Assembly: GCF_052857255.1 (NCBI RefSeq)
Contig: NC_135504.1
Span: forward strand, 133,908,929 to 133,972,928
DNA length: 64,000 nt
From: Amblyomma americanum
Taxonomy: Eukaryota > Arthropoda > Arachnida > Ixodida > Ixodidae
Direction: 5' to 3'
Shown: in pieces, positions 22,338 to 33,486 of the stretch
Layout: the number at the start of each line of letters is the position of its first letter
Numbering within the stretch: position 1 is the stretch's first letter
Position numbers and translations under genes: made by a program
The notes under the pieces: model-generated
What the model saw: the letters and a program-made list of their open reading frames with translations, nothing else
Told to the model about the DNA's origin: nothing
The model's database searches: none

Positions 22338-23175
22338 TGTCACATATATTATGGAGCCTAAATTAAACTTTAAATAAAGAGGTGTGAAGAAGATCACGTG
22401 GATTAACCGAAGAATGAAGAAGATGGAGAAGCTTTCAGAGAGGTGGAGAGAGATGATTGCTGGAGAAGCATTCGGCGAAGTAGAGAGAGATGATTGGTGG
22501 AGAAGAGAAGAAGAAGACGACGACAAGGCTTACATGTGTACTAATGCGAAGGCTATAAAAGGGCGAGTGAGAGCGACAAACGGGGGAACAGCAGAGAAGC
22601 GGAGGCCCTGGCGGGTCAGGGACGCATCGGCTGGAAGAGAGCGACGCCGGCTACTGCTCCGGTGAGCTCGCGTTCTGCGGCTTCGCATCGTGGACTTCTT
22701 GCCGTGCCTGAGCACGTTCCGGGGAGTCACGGAGGACGCTACCACCTGCTACGGCCAGGGGTGTCTCCAGCGCTGTTGCCACCCGTTCTAGTGGTGCCCC
22801 CAACGCCAGCAACACCGGCATGATATCCACGGGCGCTTCAACGGGGACCTTGTACTACGCAGCCAGCGACGCCGCCAGCGACGACAGCCCAAGCACGTCG
22901 AATGCCGCCTCGACGCCGGCTACTGGATCCATACAACGCCGCAGCCGCACCGAACCAACCGTAGGCACGAACGCCGACCGCTAATAGTAGAACACTAGCA
23001 GTAGACGCTGGTAGCAGTGTGGCCTTGTCGAGTGCATTTAAAGTCTTTGTGTTTTGTGTTAGTTTTGTGTTCTAGTGTACGTTACGTAGGGTGTATTAAA
23101 TGTGCGTTCGTGTTGGTACACCTGTCGCCTAGTCCATTCTTTAGGTCCGAGTGTTATTCAGGGAGATCCGTGACA
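22338..23175 (+). repeat. 5' LTR of the nested element
   Basis: The 838 bp LTR starts TGTCACATATATT and ends GATCCGTGACA, matching the 3' LTR at 26837-27868 over nearly its whole length. A TATA box, TATAAAAG, lies at 22554-22561. Two copies of a 37 bp motif sit near 22434-22500, against three in the 3' LTR. Sequence differences between the LTRs are frequent, so the insertion is not recent. Confidence 0.92.
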
Positions 23176-23262
23176 AAGATAAGTGGCAAGCCTGCCAGGA
23201 TTCATTTCCTTTTTTCTTTTTGCCTTCTCTCGGATTTTTCCAATCTCTCGACGGCAGAAAGT

Positions 23263-24371
23263 ATGGATTTGGCAAGAACGTTAGAACTGGCGCTCAAGCT
23301 TGGGTTAAGCAAGGAAGAGAAGATGCGTCTTTGCGACCAGCACAAAGAGGAGGCAGATAGGCAGAGAGAGGAAAGGGCGCAAGCACCCACAGACGCTCGC
23401 GAAGCAGATTAGAGAGCTCGCGAAGCAGATAAAAGAGCTCGCGAAGCAAATAAGAGAGCTCGCGAGGCATAAGAGCGAGAAGAGAAAAGGGCTCGCGAGG
23501 CAGAAGAGCGAAAAGCTAGAAGAGCTCGCGAGGCAGAAGAACAGGAGAAAAGAAGAATAGAATGGGAGAAGGAGTTTATTTTGTGGAAACAGTCACATGT
23601 TGCGGGAAGATATGAGGAGATCACGGACAATGACCAGCGTTCCTTAGCGGGTACAGAATCTCCGAGACCGGCCAGAGTTTGTCCAAGGAAGCTGATGGCT
23701 CCTTTCGACGCCAAAAGAGATGATTACGACGCATATCTGCAACGATTCGAGCACATAGCATTGGGGCAAGGCTGGGAGAGAAGTGAATGGGCCACGGCAT
23801 TGAGAACATTGAGCATGTGTTAAGTCGGAGAGGCGCTGAATGTGTTTGGATGGATGCCTGCTGCTGATTCCCTAGGACTACGAGAAAGTCATAAACGAGC
23901 TCCTCCAAATATTCAGGCTTACGGCAGAGGGTTTTCGTGAGAAATTTCGCACCGCGAAGCATGATAATTCAGAAACCGCTAAGCAGTTTTCCTGCAGGCT
24001 GACCAACTATTATGATAGGTGGCTTGTTGTCTCAAACACAAAAAAGCGTTTTGAAAGGGTGCGTGACAAGCTGGTCACAGAGCAATTTTTAGCGTGGTGC
24101 AGCTCAAGGCTAGCGCTTTTCCTGAAAGTTGTGTTCATTGCAAGAGTTCGCTGATTTTGCAGACCTCGAGGCTCAAGGGCTTAGAAATTTGAGTAAGGCA
24201 AAGGAGGAAACCCCGAAGATCCTAGACACAGATGCGGCAAAACCAAGAGCATCTGGCGGTGCATCTAAAGCGCCAGTAAGGTGTTTTCTCTGCGGCAAGG
24301 TGGGACACCGTGCAGTTGACTGTCGGACTAGTAGCGCTGCGCAGAAAACAAAGGGTGTGTCAAGGTTGTAA
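23263..24371 (+). pseudogene. gag: Gag of the nested element, coiled coil and zinc knuckles
   Basis: The ATG at 23263 starts LELALKLGLSKEEKMRL, a helical N-terminus followed by an Arg/Glu-rich coiled coil made of repeated AREA-containing units (23400-23530). In-frame stops interrupt the repeats at 23410-23412 and again near 23470. The capsid-like part follows with APFDAKRDDYDAYLQRFE, another stop after 23820 and a frameshift. Two zinc knuckles close it: CFLCGKVGHRAVDC, and CQGCKRRGHTLVEC in a different frame, so an indel lies between them near 24315-24330. Gag would coat the RNA, but this copy is dead. Confidence 0.82.
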
Positions 24372-26298
24372 AAGGAGGGGTCATACTCTGGTTGAGTGCG
24401 GATACGGAACGCAAGGCCTTGCTGCATGCGTTGTCGACTCAAGGGTAGAACTTGTCACGCCATGCGAAGTTCCACAGCTGAAAGGAGAGCAAACGCCGCT
24501 GGAAAATGCGGGAGTGAGTGGAACATCCAAGTCGAAAGCAGCAATATCAGTGGTGGTTGGGCAAATCGGGGACCGTCTTATATTGATGCTTAGAGACAGC
24601 GGAGCCAACACAATTTTGGTTCGGAGAAGTCTGGTGAAGGATGAGGATCTTACAGGGGAAGCATCGGTCGTCACTCTTGTAGATAGCACAGTAAGGTACC
24701 TTGCTGAAGCCAGGATTGTAGTGTCCACGCCATATTATACTGGGCAAGTAGTGTCAAAATGTATAGACCAACCCATCTACGATCTCATCTTGGGAAACAT
24801 TATGGATGCAAGAAGTGACGAAGACCCCGATACCGAGTGGAGGATGCTCGACGTTGAAGAACATCCAAAGGACAAAATGCCCATGACAGCTCAGACGGGT
24901 GCAGTCAGTTTCTCGTCGGCAGTGGAGACAAGAGCTCAAGCGACATCCCGAGCAACACAGCGTCCGCTCTCTACTCCTGTTACGATGTGCCTGAGCGTAA
25001 CACCGGGCGAAATTGCAATTAGGCAAAAAGAAGACCCGAGCTTGAAGGCCTGCTTCCAAGGAGTAGGGGGAAAAATGAAAAGATACAAGAGTCGTACCTC
25101 ATTCGAATATCAATTGGTATATGGTCTTGTGCACAGGGAGTGCATATTTAGTTCAGAAAGACGGGTCCAACAGCTGGTGTTGCCGAGAGTCATGCGAGAG
25201 ACTGGGCTACGCTCAGGACATGAAGCCATTATGGCAGGACACAAGGGTGTACAAAAAATGGTCTATAGGATCATCGAGGAGTTCTTTTGGCCAGGTGTTC
25301 AGAGTGAACTTAAGCGCTTTCGCTCATGTGACGTGTGTCAGCGCACAGTTTCGAAGAGATTAGTTGGTCCCGTACCTCTGGGCAAGATGCCAGCCATCGA
25401 CCTACCGTTTCAGTGAGTGGCTATTGACATTGTGGGGCCAATCTCTCCAGTATCCACCAAAGGCAATAGATATGTGCTTACGCTGGCTGACGTGGCCACT
25501 CGCTATCCTGACGCTATGCCATTAAAAACTATTGACAGCACCTGAGTGGCGGAGAGTCTTGTGGAAATATTTTCGCGTTACGAGTTACCGAGGGAAGTTT
25601 TGAGTGACCGGGCCTCGAACTTCACATCGGAACTAATGAAACAGGTTAACCGCCTTTTGTAAGTGAGGCAGTTACTGACAACGCCTTACCATCCCATGTG
25701 TAATGGGCTTGTAGAGCGTTTCAACGGCACCCTCAAAAATATGATCAAGAAAATGTGCCAGTAGAGACATACTGAATGGGAGAGATATCTCGCAGCTCTT
25801 TTGTTTGCTTATCGCGAAGTACCGCATACGCGTCTTGGTTTCTCGCCCTTCGAGATGTTTTATGGGAGAACCGTTAGAGTACCAACTTGCAATTTCAAGG
25901 AGCTGTGTGCTAAAAAAGAGATTGCATCTGATCTCAAGACACCATACACATATATTCTTAAGTTGCAGGACAGCCTGAAGGAAACATGCAGGCTTGCACA
26001 TCAGGGCCTGGAAAAGGCGCGTGAACGCCATAAGGTATATTATGAAAAGAAAGCCATTCACAGGAATCTGAATCCGGGCGACAGGGTTCTCCTCCTGCGA
26101 GCCACGGATCATAACGGGTTACTGATGCAATGGAAGGGCCCGTATCTTGTGACGCGGAAGGAAAAGGACAAGGCTTATGAGTTATTGATAGATGACACTG
26201 AAAACGTTTTCCATGCAAATATGCTAACGAAACACGAAGGCCTTCCGTACGGTACGACCCCAAGGTACTTGAGCGGTAGTGGCCGAGGAGACAGGTGA
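24310..26298 (+). pseudogene. pol: Protease fused directly to integrase
   Basis: One frame runs from the second zinc knuckle through a protease-like segment with LMLRDSGANTILV (about residue 92) and a linker into the integrase zinc domain, GHEAIMAGHKGVQKMVYRII and CDVCQRT. The catalytic core follows with AIDIVGP, LSDRASNF and NGLVERFNG, so all three D,D,E residues are present, and then FAYREVP and a C-terminal domain with MQWKGPYLV. Four in-frame stops interrupt the core (about 25414, 25543, 25661 and 25762) without changing frame. No RT motif is found between protease and integrase or after it. Confidence 0.88.
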
Positions 26299-26836
26299 TA
26301 TTTCCGAGGTGCCCACGTGCAGTGAGAAGAAAATGCACGAAGGGATGAGGTACTAATGAAGCGCAATGTAAATCAAGACAAACGATCACAGCTCTACTCC
26401 AAATCAAGGCGAAGATGTTTTCGGATGGGCAACACAAAACGAAGGTCATATGTTACAAATTAGACTAGTGTAAAGATAGAGCTAATTGAACAGCTCTAGG
26501 TATATCTGGGATGTATCTTGTTTTTGCTGTGCTAATGTATCTCTGGAATTCATCTTGTTGCTGTTGTTGGTATTGTTATTATACAAAGGAGGTGTTGTGG
26601 ACATCGACATGTTTATTAAGGACTCTGTACGGACAACGGCAGTGGTGTGTAAGTGTTCTGAAAACGCAGTTTGGTGTGCTAAGTTAGTGGTGTGCTTTTG
26701 GTGTGGGCTGGACATCTGTGGTGTGGTGTGTGCTGGGTCCAGAATAACCACAGAAGATAGTCGGTTGTCTGGATGGCTTGAAAATGAGGATAACGTGAGC
26801 AGTTTTTCATGAAAATCTCTTGAGAGAGGGCGCCCT
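26299..26836 (+). other. Spacer where RT-RNase H would be expected
   Basis: From the integrase stop to the 3' LTR there are 540 bp with no RT or RNase H motif in any frame. The second half is GT-rich and ends with a polypurine tract at 26822-26836. If the element has integrase-first order, the missing domains were deleted from here. Confidence 0.6.
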
Positions 26837-27868
26837 TGTCACATATATTGAGGAGCCTAGATTAAACTTTAATGGAAAGAGGTGTGAAGAAGACCACGTG
26901 GATTAACCGAAGAATAAAAAAGACGCAGAAGAAGCATTCGGTAAGGTGGAGAGAGATGATTGGTGGAGAAGCATTCGGTGAGGTGGAGAGAGATGCTTGG
27001 TGGAGAAGCATTCGGTGAGGTGGAGAGAGATGATTGGTGGAGAAGAGAAGAAGAAGACGACGACAAGGCTTACGTGTACTTATGCGAAGGCTATAAAAGG
27101 GCGAGTGAGAGCGACGAACATGGGGAACAGCAGAGAAGCGGAGGCTCCGGCGGGTCAGGGACGCATCGGCTTGAAGAGAGCGACGCCGGATACTGCTTCG
27201 GTGAGCTCGCGGTCTACGGCTTCGCATCGTGGACATTCTTCTGTGCCTGAGCCTGTTCCGGGGAGTCAACGGAGGACGCTACCACCTGCTATACGGCCAG
27301 GGGTGTCTCCAGCGCTGTTACCACCCATCCGGGTGGTGCCCCCAACGCCAGCAACACCGGCATCACCTGCACGGGCGCTTGGATGGGGACCTTGTACTAT
27401 AGCAGCCAGCGACGCCAGACCAAGCACGTCGAACGCTGCCTCGATGCGAGCTATTGGATCCATACAACGCCGCAGCCGCACCGAACCAACCGTGAGCACG
27501 ATCGTCGATCGCTAATAGTAGAGCGCTAGTAGTAGACAAAAGCATTTGTTGGGCGAGTTGGTGTTTACGATGATCCATAACTACAGCGCAAACGACAGGA
27601 CAGAGATGAAGAAGGGACACCACACAGCGCTGTGTGGTGTCCCTTCTTCATCTCTGTCCTGTCGTTTGCGCTGTAGTTATGGATCATAGTAGTAGACGCT
27701 GGTAGCAGTGTGCCTGGGTCGTGTGTATTTCTAGTCTTTGTGTTTTGTGTTAGTTTTTTGTTCTAGTGTGTGTGTCACGTAGGGTGTATTAAATGTGGTT
27801 TTGTGTGGGTACACCTGTCGGCTAGCCCATTCTTTCGGTCCGAGTGCTATTCGGGGAGATCCGTGACA
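26837..27868 (+). repeat. 3' LTR of the nested element
   Basis: It starts TGTCACATATATT and ends GATCCGTGACA like the 5' LTR, with TATAAAAG at 27092-27099. It is about 190 bp longer because of a 150 bp hairpin insertion with its duplication (27538-27697) and an extra 37 bp repeat (three units, about 26931-27041). A purine-rich tract, GAGAGAGGGCGCCCT, at 26822-26836 directly precedes it and fits a polypurine tract. Confidence 0.92.
27538..27687. mobile_element. 150 bp insertion with a perfect 59 bp-arm palindrome
   Basis: The 3' LTR is interrupted by 150 bp flanked by the 10 bp duplication AGTAGTAGAC (27528-27537 and 27688-27697); the 5' LTR lacks it. From 27570 to 27687 the insert is an exact palindrome with 59 bp arms meeting at AGCGCT. 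The leading 32 bp includes TTGGGCGAGTTGGT, also found next to the inverted repeat at 40367-40497. The arm sequences resemble ends of Penelope-like elements, though that link is inferred. Confidence 0.85.
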
Positions 27869-28740
27869 CCATGCCCGGTGACGGACCCTGCAGTGCCGTC
27901 TCTGCTCTGGCGCTAGGCCTTCCCCTGTTCTCGGCGGCTGATCCTCTACTCTGGCTTGCTTGAGTTTACAGCCAGTTCACTATTAGCCGCATCACCACAG
28001 GCACAGAAGTTTCATCACGTCGCTGCGTCGCGGCCACCTGAGATCGCCGCCGAAGTCAGCGAACTCCTCATAACTCCGCCCGCCTCGGCCCCGTTTGACA
28101 CGTTGGCTGTTGAGTTCATCAAGGGAGCAGCTGCCTCTGAACATCGCCGCCTGCAGCAGCTAATCTCCTCCGAAGAAGTGCGGGACCGCAAACCGACGCA
28201 TTTGCTGCGGCGGCTCCAGCAGCTCCTGGCCGGCAAGGCTGCCACGTTCGACAGACCCTTCCTGCTTGATTTTTTCCTTGAGCGCTTGCCGTCGTCGGTC
28301 CGCTTGATGCTTGCGCCCGCCCACGTTGTCTTTTGTTAAGCTCGCTGAGCGGGCGGATTCCATCATGGACGTTTCTTACTCCGCAATATCTCTGGGTTCA
28401 GTATCTCAATCTCCCACCCCGCCATCACCTCTTCCCTCTCGCGTAGACCTTCAGATGTTCCGTGACGACGTCCACGCCCAAATCACACATCTCTTCGACC
28501 AAAACGCCGCACTGTCGACCTCCCGCTCTCTTCCGCCTTCCCGTCGCCAGACGTCACCTAGCTGACGTCGTGCTAGCCCACCTCTTCAAACCAGCGAAAG
28601 TTGGTATCACTGCACCTTTGGTGCAACAGCGCGTCGGTGTATCCCTCCCTGTCGCTTCCAGGGAAACTTCCCACGACACCACTCGAAGTGGCGAGTGCTG
28701 TCAGCCCGAATAACAGCCGCTTATTCCTCATTCGCGACCA
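27869..28740 (+). pseudogene. gag: Gag of the CsRn1-like element, after the insertion
   Basis: Gag starts at ATG 22305 with MANADDNAFT and resumes at 27869. Visible parts are LFSAADPLLWLA, then after a frameshift FDTLAVEFIKGAAASEHRRL and RKPTHLLRRLQQLL, ending FFLERLPSSVRLML. These are hallmarks of CsRn1-type Gag. A Cys/His region near 28605-28665 reads WYHCTFGATARRC in one frame, consistent with the CHCC-like nucleocapsid motif of this clade. Stops at about 27960 and 28338 and several shifts break it. Confidence 0.78.
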
Positions 28741-28755
28741 CAACTCGGCCTCCCT

Positions 28756-29740
28756 TTGCTTGTCGACACTGGAGCAGAGGTGAGCGTCCTCCCCTGCAGC
28801 ATTACATCTTTACCTTCTCGCCGCACTGGCCCATCGGTACAAGCCGCATACCTTAACCCTATCGCTACGTACGGCGACTATGCTTTCACACTCAATTTGG
28901 GCCTCCGACGTGTGTTCCGATGGGTTTTGCACTTCGCGGACGTACGTTACCGAATCCTGGGAGCTGATTTCGTGCGCCACTACAATCTGTTGGTCATCAT
29001 GCACTGCAAGTGTCTCTTAGACGCCGGGACGAACCTCTCTGTTCATGGCCTCTGTCTTCGAGAACCGCTTGCCAGTATACCCAACCAACACCAGTCGGCC
29101 TTCGAGGTCCTACTGGAAGAATGCCCTTGTCTGCTCCGTCCTTCCAACTTATTACTGCCCGTCACACACCAGGTCACTCATCAGATAGTCACCACTTGCC
29201 CGCCGACACACGCTCGAGCCCGTCACCTGGCTCCAGATCGTTTACAGATCAGCCGCCACGTGTTCGAACACTTGCTGGTGCTCGGCATTATCCGAACTTC
29301 ATCTAGCCCATGCGCGTCCCATCTACACATGGTGCCGATGAAATCCCCAGGGGACAGGCGCCCCTGTGGCGATTACCGCGTCCTCAACAACGCTACCGTT
29401 CCAGACTATTATTCCCTACTTCACATCACAGAATTTACCGCCGCGCTGCATGGAGCCACAATTTTATCTAAAATCGATCTCCTCAAGGCCTACCACACAA
29501 TCCCTGTAGAACCACTCGATGTTCCCAAAACTGCAATCATCACATCATTTGGCTTCTTCGAATGCATCCGCATGCCAGTTTGGCCTTCGTATCTATAGCC
29601 AGACATTTCAAAGCTTCGTGGACACAGTTACAAGTGGTCTCCCTTTCTTCATGGCCTACTTCAATCTCCTAGTAATCAGCCGCGATACGGAGCAGCACTT
29701 GAAACACCTCCGACAACATTTTCAACGCCTCTCTGAATAA
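28756..29740 (+). pseudogene. pol: Protease and RT of the CsRn1-like element
   Basis: The protease begins with LVDTGAEVSVLP at the start of the frame and has ILGADFVRHYN. RT follows with CGDYRVLNNATVPDYY and LSKIDLLKAYHTIPV. A frameshift near 29570 moves the rest into another frame. There the catalytic strand that should contain two aspartates reads FMAYFNLLVISRD, so the YLDD-type motif is lost. The RT could not polymerise even if the frames were intact. Confidence 0.85.
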
Positions 29741-29791
29741 AGCCTGATCATCAACAGAGCAAAATGTGAATTAGGCAAGTCGGAGCTCGAC

Positions 29792-30575
29792 TTGCTTGGT
29801 CCCCGTGACCACCGCTCCGGCTTTCGGCCTTCCCATCAAATGTCCAGGCCATTCAAGACTTTCCGCAGCCTGCCTATATCCGCAAACGTCGTGAAGTGTT
29901 CGGCTTTATCAATTTTTATCGCCATTTATCCCTCACTGTGCTGCACTCCTAAAACTATTGACGGACATGCTTCAAGGAAAAAAAAAAACTCCGCACAACT
30001 GACATGGTCTTCAGCTGCACTGGAGTCTTTCCAGGCTGCCAAAGTGAAACTGTCCGACCTCGCTCTACTTGCCCATCCGAGACCTGATGCATCCCTACGT
30101 CTCATGACCCACGTCTCCGACTGTGGCGTTGAAGCAGCGCTACACCAGCTCGTGGATGGTTCTTGGAGCCCACTATCTTTTTTCACCCTCAAAGTTTCCT
30201 CTACCGAAAGGCATTACAGTACTTTCGGACGTGAACATCTTGCCATGTGCATGTCCGTGCGGCCTTTAAAGCACCTACTAGAAGGTCTGCATTTCCACAA
30301 CGTGGCCGTCCACATTCCACTTATTTTTGCCATCAATTCTGGGAGCGGTATAATTCTCGCCCCGTGATATTCGTCATTTTGCGTACGTGGCAGTATTCAA
30401 GACCGACATCAGACATGTGCAAGTTCTTGATAATGCCCCGGCGGATGCTCTGTCACGTGTTACTGCTTCCCTCGCCTCAGCTGCTCTATCACCGAACCTC
30501 GACTTTGCCGCCCTCTCAAAAGCGCAGCAACATGACTTAGAAGTTATGGACCTTCGCTTAGGCCTCGTTCGCTAG
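29792..30575 (+). pseudogene. pol: RNase H region of the CsRn1-like element
   Basis: The connection and RNase H domain are recognisable by SAALESFQAAKVKLSD, RLMTHVSDCGVEAALHQ and STERHYSTFGREHLA. The first catalytic strand normally has TDAS; here it is altered to THVS. The distal part around 30387-30575 shows DIRHVQVLDNAPADALSR, the conserved end of RNase H, in a shifted frame. Confidence 0.8.
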
Positions 30576-30600
30576 CTCTCCGAGAAATTCTCCGCCCTTC

Positions 30601-31018
30601 GTGCCTCGTCCCCATCATCAGCGACACTTCTCTCGGTATTATGGGCCTTTTGGTTCCCTCTGCCTTTCGTCGTCTTTTCTTCAAAGCCCTCCACAACCTG
30701 TCCCATCCCAGAATTCGCGCCACGCAGCATTTTCTCACAACTCGTTACGTCTGGCCCAGCATCAACAAGGACATGCGCGCCTGGGCTCGTGCCTGCCTCC
30801 ATGGCTTGCCAGAAGTCTAAACCTCAGCGACACACGACATCTCCCTTTCGCTCCTTCTCTCTGCCGTCAGCCTGTTTTGACAACGTCTACATCGATATCT
30901 TTGGTCCCTGGCCATTTTCCGCTGGACAGTCCTGTCTTCTTACATGCATCGATCGGTTTACTCGCAGGCCGGAAGCGTTCCCTCTGCCTGACGTCACCAG
31001 TGACACCATCGAGTGGAG
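30601..31018 (+). pseudogene. pol: Integrase N-terminal part, truncated
   Basis: After a short damaged stretch the sequence encodes a zinc-domain remnant (THRYVW-like and RACLHGLPEV region) and the beginning of the catalytic core with FDNVYIDIFGPWP and CIDRFTRRPEAFPLPDVTS. The second Asp and Glu are missing because the homology ends near 31018, where a different repeat begins. Confidence 0.78.
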
Positions 31019-31100
31019 GGCATTCTGTTCGAAGACCGCCGAGCACGGTTGTTGCTTTCGCGGCCACCGAGTGATTTAGTCCATTCCAAGCGCATGGAAG
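31019..31100. repeat. Repeat at the integrase breakpoint, second copy at 32176-32260
   Basis: GACCGCCGAGCACGGTTGTTG (31034) recurs with one change at 32190, and flanking CATTCT and TAGTC(C)ATTCCAA segments also match in the same order. The two copies bracket about 1.1 kb and the first starts where the integrase homology stops. The element type is unknown. Confidence 0.5.
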
Positions 31101-33480
31101 CCTTAAAAACAGTTTTCTTTCAGAAGAACCTTTGGCTCTCTTCCTCACTGCTTCGACTGCCGTCACCGCTACGTGACAGTATCATCGCCTTCTCTTTTTC
31201 AGCGCTACGAGATCCAGATAGAATTTTATTTTGCTTGAAAATAGTTTACAGGGTTTTTGCGGAAATATATGCACTGGTATGGAAATTTCCGGCAAATATA
31301 TAGCCATTTCATCCACCAATGTTTTTGACTGGAACAACCATTCGCCGTCCAACAATAAAACACCATGTAGCCAGGTCGGCAAAGAATAATAATACGGCTA
31401 ACACGAACACAGAGAATATGACAGGGCTGAGTACAGAACTAATGCACGCGTATTTCAAATAGAAATAAAAAGACTAATGAGGTCCATTTGTTTACAAGAA
31501 GAACCAAAGGGAGCCAAATCCGGTTGTGTAGCAGAGAAAGAGTATGCCCAGGAACCAAACATGCAGCCAGTGACGTCGAGCATGCGTTTCCGCGATCATT
31601 TGAGGAGATTTTCACGCAATGGATGGAAACGGATATTAAAGACTCAGTAGCGGTTTAACGTCACTGCGAGGGTTATTTGCTTAGTGGTCTGTAAATCTAA
31701 CGGCCTAATCATTAGCCTGAAATGAAGTCTAATCTATCTTTCCTGCAGTAGAAGAAGCATCTGGCATTAATTCTGTATTGAAAATTGTACGGTTGGAAAA
31801 ATTATTATTGTGGACCTACCGCACCGTCAATAACAAAACACATTGACATAATATTCATCCCTCAGTAATGTCGGCAATAGTACGCTCGAGAGAAGAATAT
31901 AGCTTTGCAACTAAACTAAGCCATCTCTCTGTATAGAGAAAAGACGTGAGATATAATGCCGCGAATCTTTTTACTGTTTTTTTTTCATTCTTCGAAGCAG
32001 CCGGTACGCGGATTTATTGCCTTGTGTGTGATGTAAGCCGCGACCACATTTATCTCGATTAATCGCATGCATGCGGATGCAATTCTACCTTGTTCCAGAA
32101 CGTTGTGGTAACTTTTCACGCCTGATGTCGAAAGTTAGCTATCAGCTTTAAATTGAGCACCACGGGCAGCGCCAGGCATTCTATTAGGCGACCGCCGAGC
32201 ACGCTTGTTGCTACGCCGCAGCATAGTTGTTCACTTCTTTACGTGCGTTAGTCATTCCAAATAAGCAGTTCTGTTCAGGAGAAATTTTCGCTGACTTCCT
32301 GCTCTCCGGAAAGCAGTCGCCACAGCGATAAAATATTTTACTCACACCAAATAGAGGGAATACTACGTTAATATCCATCGTGCAGACCATTGTATAGAAA
32401 TGTCAGCGACCTGTTTTTACAGAGCGAAGCTCTCTGTTCCGGCGTCATTTGTAAAGCAATTTTTTCTGCTGGTATTTACAGCATCTGGTAAGATATGAGC
32501 ACATGTGCGATAAATAACCTGCCTCTAAATGATGTTTTCCTTGCTTGAAAAGTATTAAAATTTTGTACGTCTACAAAAAAACATTTGATGCTCTGTTGAC
32601 TGTAAAAACCGTGTTGCAGCTGCTTTTTCGCCATTAAAATGTAAAAGAAACATTTTAGGGGTACGCGACATTAAAGAAAACTCAATGTTTAGGAGGAGTT
32701 CAACAGCCTTCAATTTGATATGAATGTGACGCTAAGCATCTTTAAATGCTAAAATATGGGCTTAATTTTATGCTATCGCCTTTATCAAATTTCGCATGTG
32801 CCGCAAGCGTTTAAAATGCCATATTTAGAGCTGATCTTTCGAAAGCTCACGCATCGCGATGAGCTTTGATGACGTCATGGTGGAGTGCTACACATCTATT
32901 CAGACCTCGTGAGCATCGTTGAACTCCAACGAAAGGATATGGTACCTAAAGGCTGAATTCTACCCCACCTAATGCGCAATCGCCACTGCTGGCGTCAAGC
33001 ATTCTATTTTGGGACCAGAAGCCACTTGCCAGAGCCGATAATTCAACACTTCTAGTTCATTGAGCCACATGATACACGACTGCGGAATTGCACGGGCCAC
33101 ACACACTGACTATCACTTGTTGCATTGGTTACGCTGCCCAACTCGATGGCTAAGATGCTTTCCTGTTGAGGTCTTGAATGTGACATTCCCAGAAAATCCG
33201 TCAAAATGTAACCGCTCCAAAATTAGAATGTTTCATGCCTTCTCAACATTAAGATTGACAAATATGAAAGGCCGAAAATTTTATGCATTTTAAGCACATG
33301 ATAAACTCAATAAAATTGCAAAAACTTACCTGCGTTACTGCAAGTGATATCGCGAAGCTTCCGCCGTATTCGTTTGGCAATAATTCCGCTGGAGAAGAAG
33401 AGATGGCAGCAGAAGACGGCACGCGTTTCAAATGTATGTTGCATCTGATCACGTCACCCACATATGTATCGTCGCACATC
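31100..33480. other. No recognisable gene
   Basis: AT-rich sequence with no protein motif I can defend on either strand, apart from the repeat copy at 32176-32260. Confidence 0.55.
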
Positions 33481-33486
33481 GATAAT

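Larger units (their letters stand above)
22338..27868 (+). mobile_element. Nested LTR element with gag, protease-integrase and no RT
   Basis: Two LTRs bound this 5.5 kb element and the host element shows a perfect CCATG duplication (22333-22337 and 27869-27873). The interior has gag with two zinc knuckles, a protease and an integrase directly after it in one frame, but no RT or RNase H anywhere. In most gypsy elements RT lies between protease and integrase; in Gmr1-type elements integrase comes first, as in copia. The simplest reading is a Gmr1-like order with the RT-RNase H part deleted. Such a copy would depend on another element for mobilisation. Confidence 0.85.
22150..31018 (+). mobile_element. 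CsRn1-like gypsy element, split by a nested LTR element
   Basis: The left part holds an LTR-like end, a primer site and the first 11 codons of gag (ATG at 22305). The nested element occupies 22338-27868, after which gag and then pol continue on the plus strand to about 31018. The tRNA-Trp-like primer site, a Cys-His-Cys-Cys-like gag region and the domain sequence all point to the CsRn1 clade. The left LTR boundary is not defined; it may begin near 22059. The 3' end is lost within integrase. Multiple frameshifts and stops inactivate it. Confidence 0.8.

Noticed and set aside
23400..23530. Repeated GCTCGCGA-containing units as a CRISPR-like array
   Set aside because: They encode the repeated coiled coil of Gag in frame and have no spacer structure; the genome is eukaryotic.
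27570..27687. Palindrome as a microRNA gene
   Set aside because: Perfect arms, a flanking target duplication and absence from the sister LTR show a mobile insertion; microRNA hairpins are imperfect.
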